Assembly: GCA_034509925.1 (NCBI GenBank)
Contig: CM067531.1
Coordinates: forward strand, 8,317,319 to 8,381,318
Direction: 5' to 3'
Length of the DNA: 64,000 bases
Source: Hirudinaria manillensis
Lineage: Eukaryota > Annelida > Clitellata > Hirudinida > Hirudinidae
Shown here: positions 10,232 to 22,537 of the stretch, one piece after another
Layout of the letters: every line of letters begins with the position of its first letter
How positions within the stretch are numbered: the first letter of the stretch is position 1
Notes under the pieces: generated by a model
What the model was told of the DNA's origin: nothing
Seen by the model: the letters and a program-made list of their open reading frames with translations, nothing else
Database searches by the model: none
Translations under genes and position numbers: made by a program

Positions 10232-13200
10232 ATGGATGGAAGACTATCAATCTTCAACGACAGCTCCCCTCAAAGCGACCCTTACCACAACGGCGACACC
10301 TACCACCAGAGCTACTCGGACACCAATCACATCGACGACGTCGTCTTTTTCAACCTCAGCTCGTCGGCGCCTCTACCTCAAGAGGCGTCAGAGTTCATCA
10401 ACATTCTCAACAAGATCATCATACCCATTGTCTTCGGTCTGATCACGTGCGTCGGGCTGACCGGAAACGGACTCGTCATCTACGTCATCATCACCAGGGA
10501 GCGCATGCGCACCGTAATCAATCTGCTGCTCCTCAATCTGGCGGTGGCCGACTTCTCGTTCGTTCTGGTCATACCGCCGAGTACTGCCTACCAGTTTGCT
10601 GACGAGAGGTGACGATGATGATGATGATGATGATAATGATGATGAGGAGGAGGAGGGGGAGATGGTGGAGAAGGAAGACGACGACGGTGACGATGATGAT
10701 GAGGGTGTTGATGTCGACCAGTGTTTCATCCATCACTTTAGAAGGAAAAACCTTCTGTCATTAGGAAAAAAAATTAAAATTCCTCTTCTTCATAAAACCA
10801 TTGAACCTTTGGATGCACTGGATCTACTTCTAGTAGCGGGCCGGCTCCACACCACCCAAATATTTCCCCACTTTCCAAGCTTTGGATAAAGTTAAGGTTT
10901 GGGGAAGATTGACACGATTTCAGGTCATGTGAGTGAGTGGTTATATTTTTCTGGTATTCCTCTCCCCTAACCCAGAAAGGTAAGTGGCTTGGATGAAATA
11001 CTGGATGATAACGACAAAGACGTTGACAGTTTCAATTTACCAATGATGGACTAAAATTCTTCACCGTCTGTACGATGTCATGCAGAAAGAAGTGAGCAAA
11101 CATCCACGATACGAATTTCGAGGATGTGTAAACAAAAACAAAGACAATGAAATAAAATAATTTCATATTTTTTAAATAAAATAAAATAAAAAGAAGCAGA
11201 GGTTAAAAGACATCCACGAAAAGTTGAAGAATTATTTCTAAATAAAAAATTTAAAATTGAAATTCACGAACAGCGGCATTTAAAAGAGAAATTATTAGCA
11301 TCGAAATTTATGTAGCGCAACGTTATTTGGGCGGAAATGCAAACAATGCGTTCATTACAAATGTCCAATGGTTTTTGAAAGTCTGGCATTTCCAGACAAA
11401 CACGTGCAGCGCTACAAAAATGCATGGCACAATCTTTGCATTTGGAAGATATTAGATTTAATTATCAGCTGAAATGAATTCAATTAATAAAAGATATTAA
11501 TATTATTGAATATTAACAAGTAAAATTAACGAAATAATAATAACGAGTGAATGAAGGATTGAAATTAATCTTAAAACATTAGGGCAGTATTAAAATTAAT
11601 AGGTAATTGATTTTATGTTTTTCTTAATTGAGAATTTAATTTCAAAATAAAAAAAAAATGTTCATATGTACCTTGCTTCGGTATTCTCCCCTGGTATTTC
11701 AGTCCACATTGAATATTTAATCCACGTGGAATTGTCACGCATGAATGGACCTGGAATGACTGAGCTTAGTTGAGTGGCCCAGCAGGAGCTACATAAATTC
11801 GACCTTGTTCCTTTTGTTCCGAGACTGATCAAATAGAAATTGAGATGGGTAAAAAGAAAACTTTGTAATTCACGAGGGTTTCATTTCCTGGGGTTTTTCC
11901 AAGGCTTTTATTTGTCATCGTTACAAGACGTTTTCTTGGATGGACATTTTCATCTGAAGTGCATCTGCCTATCGAGTGAGTGAGTGAGTGAGTGAGAGAG
12001 TGGATGGGTGAATGGGTGAGCGGGTAAGCGAGTAACTAAATGAGTGACTGAAGGTATTCACACATCTGATAAGACTGGGAGTTGAACCCCAGACTACTGG
12101 TTAGGCCGTAATTCAGGATTCCTAGGAAACAGCATGTCTCTTGTCTCGACTGAAAATCTAAATGTGACTGTCATAATATTTCAGATTTAACAATAAATAT
12201 ATCACAATCGGTCCGAAATATCTGAATTTCTCAGAAAATCTTTATAAATCAGTTTTTAATTAAAATATTTTTCTTTCCTTAATCAACCAATTGAACCTGA
12301 AAAGCTTTTAATTCCGTTTAAATTCAGTTCTGAATAAATGATATCGTTTTATATCCTTCAAAATGGAATCTTAAGAACAGGCTTCAAATAGTTTTATCTA
12401 TTAATATTAGTTAAATTAATTATAATATAATATTATAATTCAAAATTATTTGCGTTTCACCCGCTCACTCACTCAATTTAGGTCTATTTACACTAAAACT
12501 TACATCAGAATATAATTATTAAATATCATAATTACTGAAATTACAAAACCTTAGAACACCCCACGGTCCAAACATATAGTGAGCCTAATTGTGAATAATG
12601 CATGACCACTGACCAATGAGTCATTGCAAGGATGACGTCACTGTCTCAATAAAGAATTATTTTTAACGCAAAAAAAAAATAATAAAAAAAATAATAATAA
12701 TGATAATAATAATAAATAATGACTCTGGTCCGGGTTAATAGATTATCCGTCAAACCCGTGATTGAGCACCAATGAAGGTCTTTGTTACCGCCCACGTTGT
12801 TGTTGTTGTTGTTAAAATTAAATATTATTATAACCTTTATGGTTATTATAAATAATAAAATTAATAATTATTGTTTCTTTACAGTTAATTATAATAAAAA
12901 TCGTAATTAAAATAATATATTTAACATTACCAACTAATTTTTCTTGTTGTCATTGTTGTTGCTGTTGTTGTTATTGTTGTCGACGATCTTCTCGGAGCCA
13001 CCCATGTATCCCCCTTCCACCATTCTCAGATGGCACTTTGGGGCGTTGGCCTGCAAGCTGATGCACTTCCTTGTAAACGTCACCGCTTATGTCACCGTCT
13101 ACACCCTGGTTCTGATATCCTTGATACGCTATCTGACAGTGGTGCACAACACCAAGTCATCCAGGTTCAGAACGAAACCGGTCATCGTCGGTCTCATCCT

Positions 13201-14071
13201 CACCATCTGGTTCGTCCTCGGTTCAGTGAATACGTTCATACTCTTCATCTACGACGTGATCGAGAACCAGGTCGGCGAGCAGACATGCGATCTCAGAAAC
13301 GCCCAGGACGGAAAGCCACTCTTCGCCAGCTTCTTTATATTCGGCTACCTGTTCCCTCTGGCCGTCATAGCGTTCCTGTCGATGCGCATAGCCAGACGGG
13401 TGACCAAGAACAAGCCCATGAATGCTGCCGTACTGAGAAAGGTGAGATCGGCTCGCAGGAATAAGCAGATCGGGAGACTGCTCGTCATCGTCGTCGTCCT
13501 CTTCGCCGTTCTCTGGCTTCCAGTGCACGTGCACTTGCTGATCGTCTTCTTCGGCAATCTGCCTACGAGCGAGACCTACCAGGTGTTGACGCTCATCTGG
13601 TACTGTTCGGCCTACTCCAATTCCTGCGTCAACCCTATTATCTACCATTGCGCTTCGAAGGAATTCCGTCAAGCGTTCAGAGAGGTGGTGGGCTGTCAGC
13701 AGATGGGCTCCATTCCAGCCGTGACCGTCAGCCAGCCCAGTGCCGGTTTTGGCGGGCCCGGCTCTGGGGGCTTTGGAGTGACGTTGGTCAAGAAAGTCAA
13801 GCCGGTCATAGACGGCTCGTCGTTACAGGAGGAGCTGAAGATCAGCTGTCTTACGCGAGCAGTCGAAGAGGAGGAAGTGACAGGGAACGCCGAGAGGATT
13901 CAAATCCACGGTGGATCGGCAAACAGCCTGCCCAAGAACGGCGGAGGGATTGGTTTCCATGGCCCACAACAGCTGTTAATCGGGGACGGGGTCGGACCGT
14001 CGAGTGGAACGATAGGAAGAGTTGTCGATCTGTCTGTCGTCCGCGGAGGTCAGAGGCCCGCGGACATTTGA
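10232..14071 (+). CDS. allatostatin-A/galanin-like peptide GPCR
   Basis: Two exons, 10232-10608 and 13030-14071, join in phase 2 (AG|A) to give 472 residues. The protein is a class A seven-helix receptor of the plasma membrane, expected to bind a neuropeptide. Visible marks: N-glycosylation sequons at N9 and N41; GN of TM1 (N79); NLAVAD of TM2 (D107); conserved cysteines C134 and C212; WLP in TM6 (288-290); NPIIY in TM7 (327-331); and a tail of about 125 residues. TM3 ends LISLIRYLTVVH, so the usual D/E-R-Y motif is I158-R159-Y160, and TM6 has Leu287 where CWxP has Cys. The best family match by eye is the insect allatostatin-A receptor, with galanin receptors close. The intron (2,421 bp) falls just after TM2. 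The ligand is not determined. Confidence 0.9.
10609..10715 (+). repeat. GAT/GAC-rich tract at the receptor donor site
   Basis: Begins at the exon 1 donor (GAGAG|GTGACG) and continues as imperfect GAT, GAG and GAC units. The donor overlaps the repeat. Confidence 0.8.
11306..11421. repeat. short inverted-repeat element inside receptor intron
   Basis: Arms ATTTATGTAGCGC (11306-11318) and GCGCTACAAAAAT (11409-11421) are inverted copies, matching at 12 of 13 positions, around a 90-bp middle. This could be a miniature inverted-repeat element or two independent insertions of the same short motif. Confidence 0.4.
11975..12060. repeat. GAGT/GGGT tetranucleotide tract
   Basis: GAGT repeats degenerating into GGGT/GAGC units within the receptor intron. 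Confidence 0.8.
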
Positions 14072-14719
14072 GAGGTTTTGCACTGGACACTAGCAAGATT
14101 TAGCTTCTTTTTCTTCGATTTACCAATTTCGATATCTCAAGTTTGATTGTAATGTTTGCAAAGATGTGCTTAGAGATCGTTTTAATGACTTTTTAATTTA
14201 TATTTTTTTATATCCATTAAATTCTTCGAAATGTCATAGTTAATTAATATTAATTCTTAGCTTAGAATTCCTTCTTTTATGAGCGAAGAGTTGTACAGGA
14301 TCCGTTAACAGGCTGACTCTGCAAATGTATCGTGGCGTGAATTCTGTCGAAAGCATTTGCTGATTATAAATAATAAATAAACTATTTTAATTAATTTGTC
14401 CAAGATTAACTAGCATTCAACTAGATTAACTAGCAATTAACTTCCATTTTTCCTCTATCGATCGATTGCGGATCATTACATCCGCTTATTTACCTACCAA
14501 TGTCCGGCAATCGCTAGTGATTGAACTTTGCATCTCTTTTGCAAGTCTTTTGAGTTTCGAAGTTTAATTCCAAGATTAAAAGTTATTTCAGCGTGTAATT
14601 AGTTCAATTCATTCCGTCATTACTTGCACCCACCTTCCATGGTTTTTGAATTTTACGCTCGCTTGGAACAACGCGTCCGTAATTAGCGGTGTTCCAACTC
14701 GATGCCAAAATATTATGGG

Positions 14720-14880
14720 CTCTAGATGACGACATTGATGATGATGATGATAATGATGCTGATGACGACGACGATGATGATGATGACTACGAGGAAGAGG
14801 ATGTTAATCTTGGTGACGACAACGGAGGTGGTGTTAATGATTGTGGTGATAATGAATACGTTCGTAGTGATAAATGAGAT
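14720..14880. repeat. GAT/GAC trinucleotide-rich tract
   Basis: Imperfect GAT/GAC units give opposed Asp-rich and Met-rich open frames. No splice or start context supports a gene. Confidence 0.8.
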
Positions 14881-16367
14881 ACTGCATCTTTTCTCTTGTC
14901 GAATTGACGTTGAAGTTGTTGCTGCTACTGTTCTGATGTTGTTGTTGTTGTCGTCGACCAAAATGTCGGCGCCTTTTAGATGTTTTTCAAATCTGTGATG
15001 AAAGGTTTTTCTCGTTTTTAAAATAATTAAGTCCAAGAATTAAGGATTAAATGTTAATGGAAATAAATTAAACAAATTCTGGCGGAATTTTTAATAATAT
15101 TTAATATTTTCTAGGTTTTCTATTTGCAATAAAAACCATTCGCTCACCTATTTAAAGATGGCTGCCAGATCCGGACGATAAAACAGCATCAACTTGTGAC
15201 AGGTCTTGCGATTATTGAGACATCTTTTTGTCATTTTTAATCAACCAGGTTCAATCAGGTTGAAAGTTGATTGAGATGTTTCTCTTTAACTGCAATTCAA
15301 TCACAATTCTGCTTTTTTTCGAAGCTGAAATAATTATCAAGATTTTTTTCCCATCTTTTATGAATTTTAAATCGTTGAAATTCTTTGAATTTTTAGTTCT
15401 TTGTCTCTTTTAATCACAGCATTTTTATTTGTAAACTTAAAAGAAAAGCATTGTAATCCGATCTAATTTATTGTCAGCCATGTTAGAAATTAATTTTCAT
15501 CGATTATAGAATTAATTAAATTTATTAGAGGTTAAATTCATTTTTACAAAAAATCCAAAAGTAGTTTTAAACTTGGAAAACGTCATCAGCTCATTTGGCT
15601 GCGTTCATGAAAAATTTCGGTTTCACTTTCGAAATGAAGGCGGCATTTCCATCGAAACATTCGTTATTATTGAAACAATTCGTTACCACGACAACCGATG
15701 TGTTTAAGTGTTTTTTTTTTTAATCCGTTCCTGTTTTTCCTTTTTTAACTTTTCAATTTGTTCTCTTGAAACAGAAAGAAGAGCTAATTGAAAGATTTTT
15801 TTTGTGCGTCGCGAGTTTCAACATCTTTTGGACAAACAAAACGCTTCCTGTGGATTTCAATTTTCCATTTTTTTTTTTGGTCAGAATTTCCAGAATTTGA
15901 ATTAAAATGCCGTTTATTTAGGGTTTCCTTCGCAAAGGTTCGCTACAATTTATATGCACATTTTTTAAGTATGTCGTTTTGAGGAAAATTCATTTTTCCT
16001 CTTCAATTTTTCATCTCACTTTTTCTTTTATTGTTGCTTTGTACTTAAGTCTTTTGTTTTAAATTTTGTCTAAAAAGCTGTTCGAATGAGTTTTGTTCTA
16101 GTCTCCCGAAAAGCTTGTCTAGACTTGCCGTGATAGTAAAGAGATTGTGAGGACTTGATCTCGACTCCGAGACCGGTCTCGATCTTCATTCTCCGAGACC
16201 GCACTAGAGGGCTTACACTAGGAAATGAAATCATGAATAGAATAGTTTATTCATTTATGACATTTTATGGTAAATAAAAAAACTCGTTTGTTTGTCTTGT
16301 AAAAAACCCCATATATTCGTTCAAAACCTTAAACAAACTTTTGCATCTGCATAAGAAAATCTTTAAT
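14881..16367. other. AT-rich intergenic region
   Basis: No exon supported. The 64-codon frame near 15.8-15.98 kb is T-rich and looks like chance. Confidence 0.5.
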
Positions 16368-16369
16368 TA

Positions 16370-16447
<78 letters not shown>
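16368..16447. repeat. (ATT)n microsatellite
   Basis: About 26 uninterrupted units. Confidence 0.95.
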
Positions 16448-16449
<2 letters not shown>

Positions 16450-17711
16450 GATAAAATATTACTAAAAATTTACTAAAAAGATTCGCATGCCTCATTATGC
16501 AGAAGATCAAAAAAATGGTTTCGAAGCAAATTGCAAAGAAAATAATATACATTTTTTTCTTTAGAAAAGATGGCGGACGTTTGACGGTTGACGACGACGA
16601 CGATGATGATGATCAATTTTAATATTATTGTTAATGATAATATTTTTATTTAAAATTATTATTTTTTACCATTTATTTTTCTCCGACCTAATCAGTCGAA
16701 CAAGCATGCAACCCAAAAACTCCCCACAAATAATCAAAGACCAACCACGGCTCGTTATCTCAGCGGCATTACAATTGATCACTCAACTACGTTACTAAAT
16801 AGTGCTGAAATTGAGTTTAAGAGAGCAACTTAATTGTCAAAATTTTGAACTTCTTACCAAATAAGTTTGTTGGAAAGCCTTCCTGGCTTAAATAAATAAA
16901 TATATTTCTGATAACAAATAAACGAAATTATGTATTCACATAGTTCGTGCTGGAAGCTGAGCTTTAGGACTCTTTGGGACTAGATTGGTATTAGATCTTA
17001 GCTATAAAATCTCAAAATTATAAAAAAACATCTTCTGCAAAGATGGCGGCGACAGCGATAACGATAATGGCGGGAGAGTTTAATAATATTATGAAGTATA
17101 ATCATATTAGCAGCAAATTAAATTTTAATACATTAAGTCGAAATACTAAAGACAATAGTAATACAAGACAACGTCTACAAATACACAAATATTGATTGCA
17201 ACAAACATTTTAAACAAAGTTCATCAAGTACATGGGATTGAAATATCAACAAGGATTTGCTTGCCTTTTCACTTCTTATATCTCTAAACCAGCATCTTTA
17301 AGCTTATGCGTAATAAATTAAATTTTACTTTATACTCTTGGGTAGTGCCCAATTTGTAAATATTATAAGTTGATAGTTATTTTTTATTAAATAGACTCTA
17401 TAGAATTTTTGTCTGTCTTTTTAAAATCAATTTTCCTATTATTTGCTATTATAATTGTAATATTAAGTATTAAATTGGATTTTGATATGCTAAATATTAG
17501 CGTACGCAAAACACTTGCATCTCTTTTCATTAATTTATGTAATCATTAATTATTATAATAATAAAATAGGATATTGCAGTAATAATAATTATTATAATGC
17601 AATTATTATATATAATACAATATTATTGCAATACATTATTATTTTTACGATAATAATTTAGTTTTGAAACTAAATAATAGCAATGAAGTAATACAGATGG
17701 AAAACCAGGAA

Positions 17712-17717
17712 TTTATT
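17712..17717 (-). terminator. polyadenylation signal candidate, gene A
   Basis: AATAAA on the minus strand, about 38 bases past the ancestral stop codon at 17755. It is conserved in unit B. Confidence 0.5.
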
Positions 17718-17823
17718 GCAAAATAGAAAATTGAGGACTTCATGGCTCCACCAGTCATGCATAATAAGTATCGTCAATTAATTCATAGTCCAAAACTTCG
17801 GATTCAAGGTCTTTTGGTTCTCT

Positions 17824-20800
17824 TCAACGTTTCAGCTTCATCTGAAAAAGAAACGAAGGAAATGAAAATGAGCTGTTTATGAAGATTATCTTCATACGTT
17901 TTATCCTTACTAGCAAATTGTCGATATTTTCATAGTGATCACAAATATCCTGCAATGTAAGATATTGAGTCTTTAAATCATAAAACAAACTTAAAAGCAT
18001 TAAACTTAGGTTTAACAAATCAATTGCACTTACTCCCTTCATCTTCTTAGCGCTTTCTCTGAGATTGGTTAATTTCCTATAACGGAATTAAATGTTTTTA
18101 TGGCAAATATTTATTACCGGATTAATAAATTTATTATAGTTAAAATAATCATGATGAGTGCGAAAATATTATATAAAATAACATATGTATGGGTCTGCGT
18201 TTGGCCCGAAATTAACCGACAATTCTTTATAGAATATTTTTTAGCGATGTGGTCTATTCTTTTTTTAAACAAATAAAAATATAATTCAAAAAATATATTC
18301 AAAATAATAAAATTAATGTATTTTATATGTAATTATACCTAAGTTGTATTTATAAATATTTTAAGTAAGACAACTAAAAAATTAATCATTACGTAAATGA
18401 CTGACGTTCAACAAATCTTTTTTTAGAAATAGATTCAGACATCTCACGATCGATCAAATAATTATGTTCTCCGAATAAATATGTTAGAATCGATTCAAAA
18501 GGCCAAACGTAGACCCTTAAATAATTTCAAACTAACATTAAAAACTCGTGGCTACAATGTTCCTTTCTTTTCACAAAGAAATCCCTGAAGACGAATTTGT
18601 TGTTAATATAACAACAAATAATAGTTATTCAAAAATACAGTTTTTGTTTACATAAACGTGAATATTTACCTAAAATACATAAATTTACATAAATTTTAAT
18701 ATCCATGTATTTCTTGCGGTTAATTAAATTATAATAATAATAATTTCCATGAATTTGATTTAAGAGCACTTACTTTAACACCCATTTGAATTGTTTAATC
18801 CGAAAAAGAGCCGTCATAAATGTCTTTGAAAGAAAAAATAAAGTTGTTATCTTTATGTTAAAAATAAGAAATATAATGATCAAAAAACACAATTACAATT
18901 TATAATTCCATAACTTATTAATTAGAACATGCCAATATTTTAGGCGAAAATTGGTAAAGAGGTTTAGGGGTAGGGTTAGGAGTGAGTGGATCAGGTAAAA
19001 AGTGTGGATGCATGGCAGTAATAAAGGATTATTTTGGAAATATTATGGCTTCTTATTTGCACAATTGATTTTTTAAAACCAATAATATATTTCTGATAAT
19101 AATAGATTCTACAACAAGCTATGTTCTAGAAACTTAATAAGATAATTGTACGAAAATATAATATTTATAATAAGCATAATAATTTTGCTAGATATTACAA
19201 ATAACCATAACAAGGTATTATTTTTTACCTTTTCAATTTGATCCAGCATATAGTCATTTAAAGAATTTGTAACCTTATCATTTCTTCTTAACAGACAGGA
19301 ATTGAGGAAATGTATGATTTTTATGTGCCTTACACGATGTGAATAATCAAAATGTGAAATGGAAAAGTTCAGAAACGTCAGAAAGGAATGCAGATCATTT
19401 GATATAATAATCTGAAAAAGAAAACGAAAATTGATTTTTGATAATTTTCAAAAATTAAATAAAAATTACAGTCGAAAATTTGTTTTTATCTTCTGGATGG
19501 AGGCCACACATTGATGATTTAAAATTTCTGTACATCAATAATAATGCAAAATTATTACATTATTGCGTAAATCTATAATTCTTAAAGACATCAAATTCAA
19601 ATATTACTCATAAGTATGAGGGAAAAGAAAGAGAACTTCAAGTTTTGGAAGTTCATTTATAAACATCCACTCAGCAGTGGTTGTCCGTATTAAAGTCAGA
19701 TACCTGGATGTGAGATGCTAATGTTTACAATGAGATCAGATCCTAAAAAGATACCAACTTACCTCAAATTTTTCAGCTGTGCAATAGAATCTAACGACAA
19801 CGTGAAAAAACGAAAACCTCGAATGAACAGCGATTCCAAATTTCGAAGCACTTTCATGGAATCAAAGAAATTTTGGATCTTATTATTGATTTTAGTTTCC
19901 TCGCTGATACTTTGCCGCTCTAAGCGTTCATCAAGTAGTCCCACTTCAGTCAAAGAATCTGAACACGAGGATAAATCGATTCTTTGTAGAAGATTGACAG
20001 ATTTATCTGGAATGTTGATATAGAGTTTCTTCAGCTTCGGAAAATTTATGCCCTTTCCTTGTCTGACTCTTGACATACGAAGCCTTCAGAACGTTATTTG
20101 GTATAGGTATTACAATGTTGTACATTGGCACTTCAGTACTTAATTTGTTAATGAAGTGTAACTTATTGTATTATGTAAAAATTTGCCGATTTATTTTCTT
20201 AATTAAATTCCTCATTAAATCAATTTTCTTACTCGATTAGCACAATTTATGTCATATGCAATATTATAACAGCATACCCAACAATATTAATATATAATTT
20301 ATGATAAACTTAGTAAGACTTCCTTATCAAATATCAATTAAGAGCATATTACTTGGCCGTTATATCATGTTTTTTAATCTTGTATGGATATAGAGGGCGA
20401 CAGATTTCAAGGACTTCAATAGTGGAGGAAAACTTTTCCATGACATCCATCATGACTTCAGTCACAACAAGTGTTTGAAACGATAGCTGCCTGACTGGAA
20501 AGTCTGAATTTCCAATGTTCACAAAATCCTCTTCTGTCAATGGACCTACTGTTAGATTGATGTTCTCCCAGTGCAAAGCCTCTCTGCTCTTAAGACAAGC
20601 AACCAAGTATTTCTGACGGATTAACCAAAATATTTCAACACTTTTATCTTGGATACTTTCAAATAATTTCGGTGGTAGACAAATGTCCTTTTTTACAACT
20701 TCTGAAATTGTTTTCAGTTATAATTTCTTAGATTAAAATGTTTTTGCGAATAAATATGAACATGTAATTATAATATTGTAAACAAACTTTGGTTGCTTTC

Positions 20801-21281
20801 TTCGTCGAGTTCCAAAAATATCTCTTTAAATTGGACGACTGTACTTCTTAATAATATGTCTCTCAAACTTTTGATCTTTGACTTTTTGAGAGGGACTGTA
20901 AATCAAAACAGCAATTTTTATTAACCCAAAAACTGCATTAAATTCAATAAAATATGCGCTTCGTTGTTATATCAGTATTTTAGTTTTATTGCTTTAAAAC
21001 ATTTCTGAATAATTGAGTGATAATGATGCATAAACAAGGGTGGCTTATACGATTTTACCGTGACATAGTGATCGATACTACTATCGATCAGAAGTAGAAG
21101 TGTTTTGAATTTTTGAATGCTTACCGGTCTCAATACAATACCTGCTGGTTGCCTTAAAGCATCTTTCGCACAGATCTGGGTTGTGCAGCGTTGATGATTG
21201 GACAGATGATCCTAGGTTCTCATCCCGATTGATACCAGTAAATATACTTTTACAACCACATGACGAACACATATTTGCCAT
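17824..21281 (-). CDS. F-box/LRR-like family gene A, C-terminally truncated
   Basis: Twelve exons, 5' to 3' on the minus strand: 21281-21125, 20895-20788, 20701-20353, 20083-19763, 19703-19608, 19527-19470, 19411-19229, 18823-18774, 18584-18537, 18076-18034, 17949-17911, 17841-17824. All junctions are GT-AG and keep frame, giving 489 residues. In the last exon codon 6 is TGA (17824-17826) where copy B has CGA. About 23 residues are lost, and the ancestral stop would be at 17755. Exon 1 is Cys-rich (CxxCxC then CxxC) and may bind zinc. Exon 3 carries an F-box-like stretch starting LPPKLF, and exons 3-5 have LRR-like segments. Exon 3 has 12 extra bases versus copy B (residues DITA). The exon 4 acceptor could instead be 20068. 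A role as an SCF ubiquitin-ligase adaptor is inference. Confidence 0.65.
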
Positions 21282-22537
21282 TTTTAATATTGGTTTACTA
21301 TGAGAGAACAGAAAGTTTGTTAAAAAATAAAGCGAGCGTTAAATAGGGACCACGGCGAGAAACAATAACAATAAAGAAGAAATGTGTTTACTAAGAACAA
21401 AGAATATCACTCATTAAAATTTTAATAATTCTTTAATGCACTTTGAGTATCTCTAAACTTTAAATCTTTAAACTTCTATCGTCCAAATGTGTGACGCTGC
21501 AAATTTATTAAAAACTAGGTAGGCACTGTTACCGAATAATGTCTCGCTAAAGTTTATTTATAAAGATTAGGCAGTGACGTTATCGTGGCAAGATGACAGG
21601 ATTTTCGAAAAAAGCGTATTTTTACGTGATATAGTTGTGGCATATATATGAAACCTATAAAAAAAAACACTCCTCTAATCGAGTACTATGTTGTGTCAAA
21701 ATTTCAAAGCAATTGGTCAAGTACTTTCAGAGAACATTTACATGATACAAACACACATTGCATTTTTATTTATATAGATTATATAGATTTATTTATTGAT
21801 AATTCACTATCTTTGAATACTCATACCCATCATGAAAACAATGGCTTAACAAAGGTTGTTGAAATTCAATATAAAAAGAATTGTAATAATTACCCTTCAA
21901 TTACTTTGAAGCAGGCAGTTTTAAGGGCAGCCATGTTTGACTTGTCTGATTTAAGATTAAAATGGATGGAAGTATTGTAGAGTGCTCCATATGGGAGGTA
22001 TGCCTTTCTACATACATTTCTATATATATATCTGCAAGTCCAAGAAACCAAACCCACATTTTAAAGTGAATAACTCCGCCCCCCAAAAAGTATAAAATAT
22101 AAGTATAAAGTATAAAAGTATAAATATATTATAGTTTAATGTTATGGTTTTACAAGATAGATCTTAAAACTTACACCATTACGTAATAGAATTACAGGTA
22201 CAAATATTGGCGATTTCCAACGTAGAGTTCCACTAAATGCTGAGTACACTAGGACTAGGAGCGGATTGTAGTCTTGCTTGTTGTTACTTCTGTAATTATT
22301 ACAATATTGTTTATCCAATTTAACTAGTTATTTAATCTTGTGAGATCGATAAATATATCCTCAAATTATTTACAATCTGCAAAAAATATTCATATTAAAA
22401 CCTTCCAATTTTTTTGGCTTAACAGATATTTTATTGCACTTTGTTCACATAAATTGCATTTTCACCAGCCAAAGCTATGTTTATCGGTCCCATGTGATGA
22501 TCATCCTATCTCCATCATCGTGATCATCACCATCATT
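21282..22537. other. 5' flank of gene A
   Basis: Intergenic part of the duplicated unit. A 110-codon + strand frame at 21648-21980 is retained in unit B but has no recognisable domain. The sequence ends in an ATC-rich stretch at the duplication junction. Confidence 0.5.

Larger units (their letters stand above)
16570..22537. repeat. tandem duplication unit A (about 5.97 kb)
   Basis: Nearly identical along its whole length to 22538-28491, apart from scattered substitutions and small indels. Both units start ATGGCGGAC followed by GAC/GAT repeats and end in ATCATCACCATCATT. The breakpoints therefore fall in trinucleotide-rich sequence, which fits unequal crossing over. Beyond gene A the unit holds a noncoding 3' flank (16570-17754) and a 5' flank (21282-22537). 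Confidence 0.95.

Noticed and set aside
10388-10729. Ser-rich and Asp-rich frames around the receptor exon 1 end
   Set aside because: They are shadows of the receptor exon and of the GAT repeat in the intron.
12080-12125. Sequence resembling a tRNA B box on the minus strand (GGTTCAACTCC with CTGGG/CCCAG flanks)
   Set aside because: No A box, acceptor stem or complete cloverleaf could be built, so neither a tRNA nor a SINE head is supported.
18114-18302. 62-codon minus frame conserved between units A and B
   Set aside because: It lies in the intron between exons 9 and 10, has no counterpart in genes C-G, and the exon phases fit without it.
21648-21980. 110-codon + strand frame, also in unit B (27527-27931)
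   Set aside because: The two copies are nearly identical from recent duplication, so retention is uninformative. There is no domain, start context or splice support.
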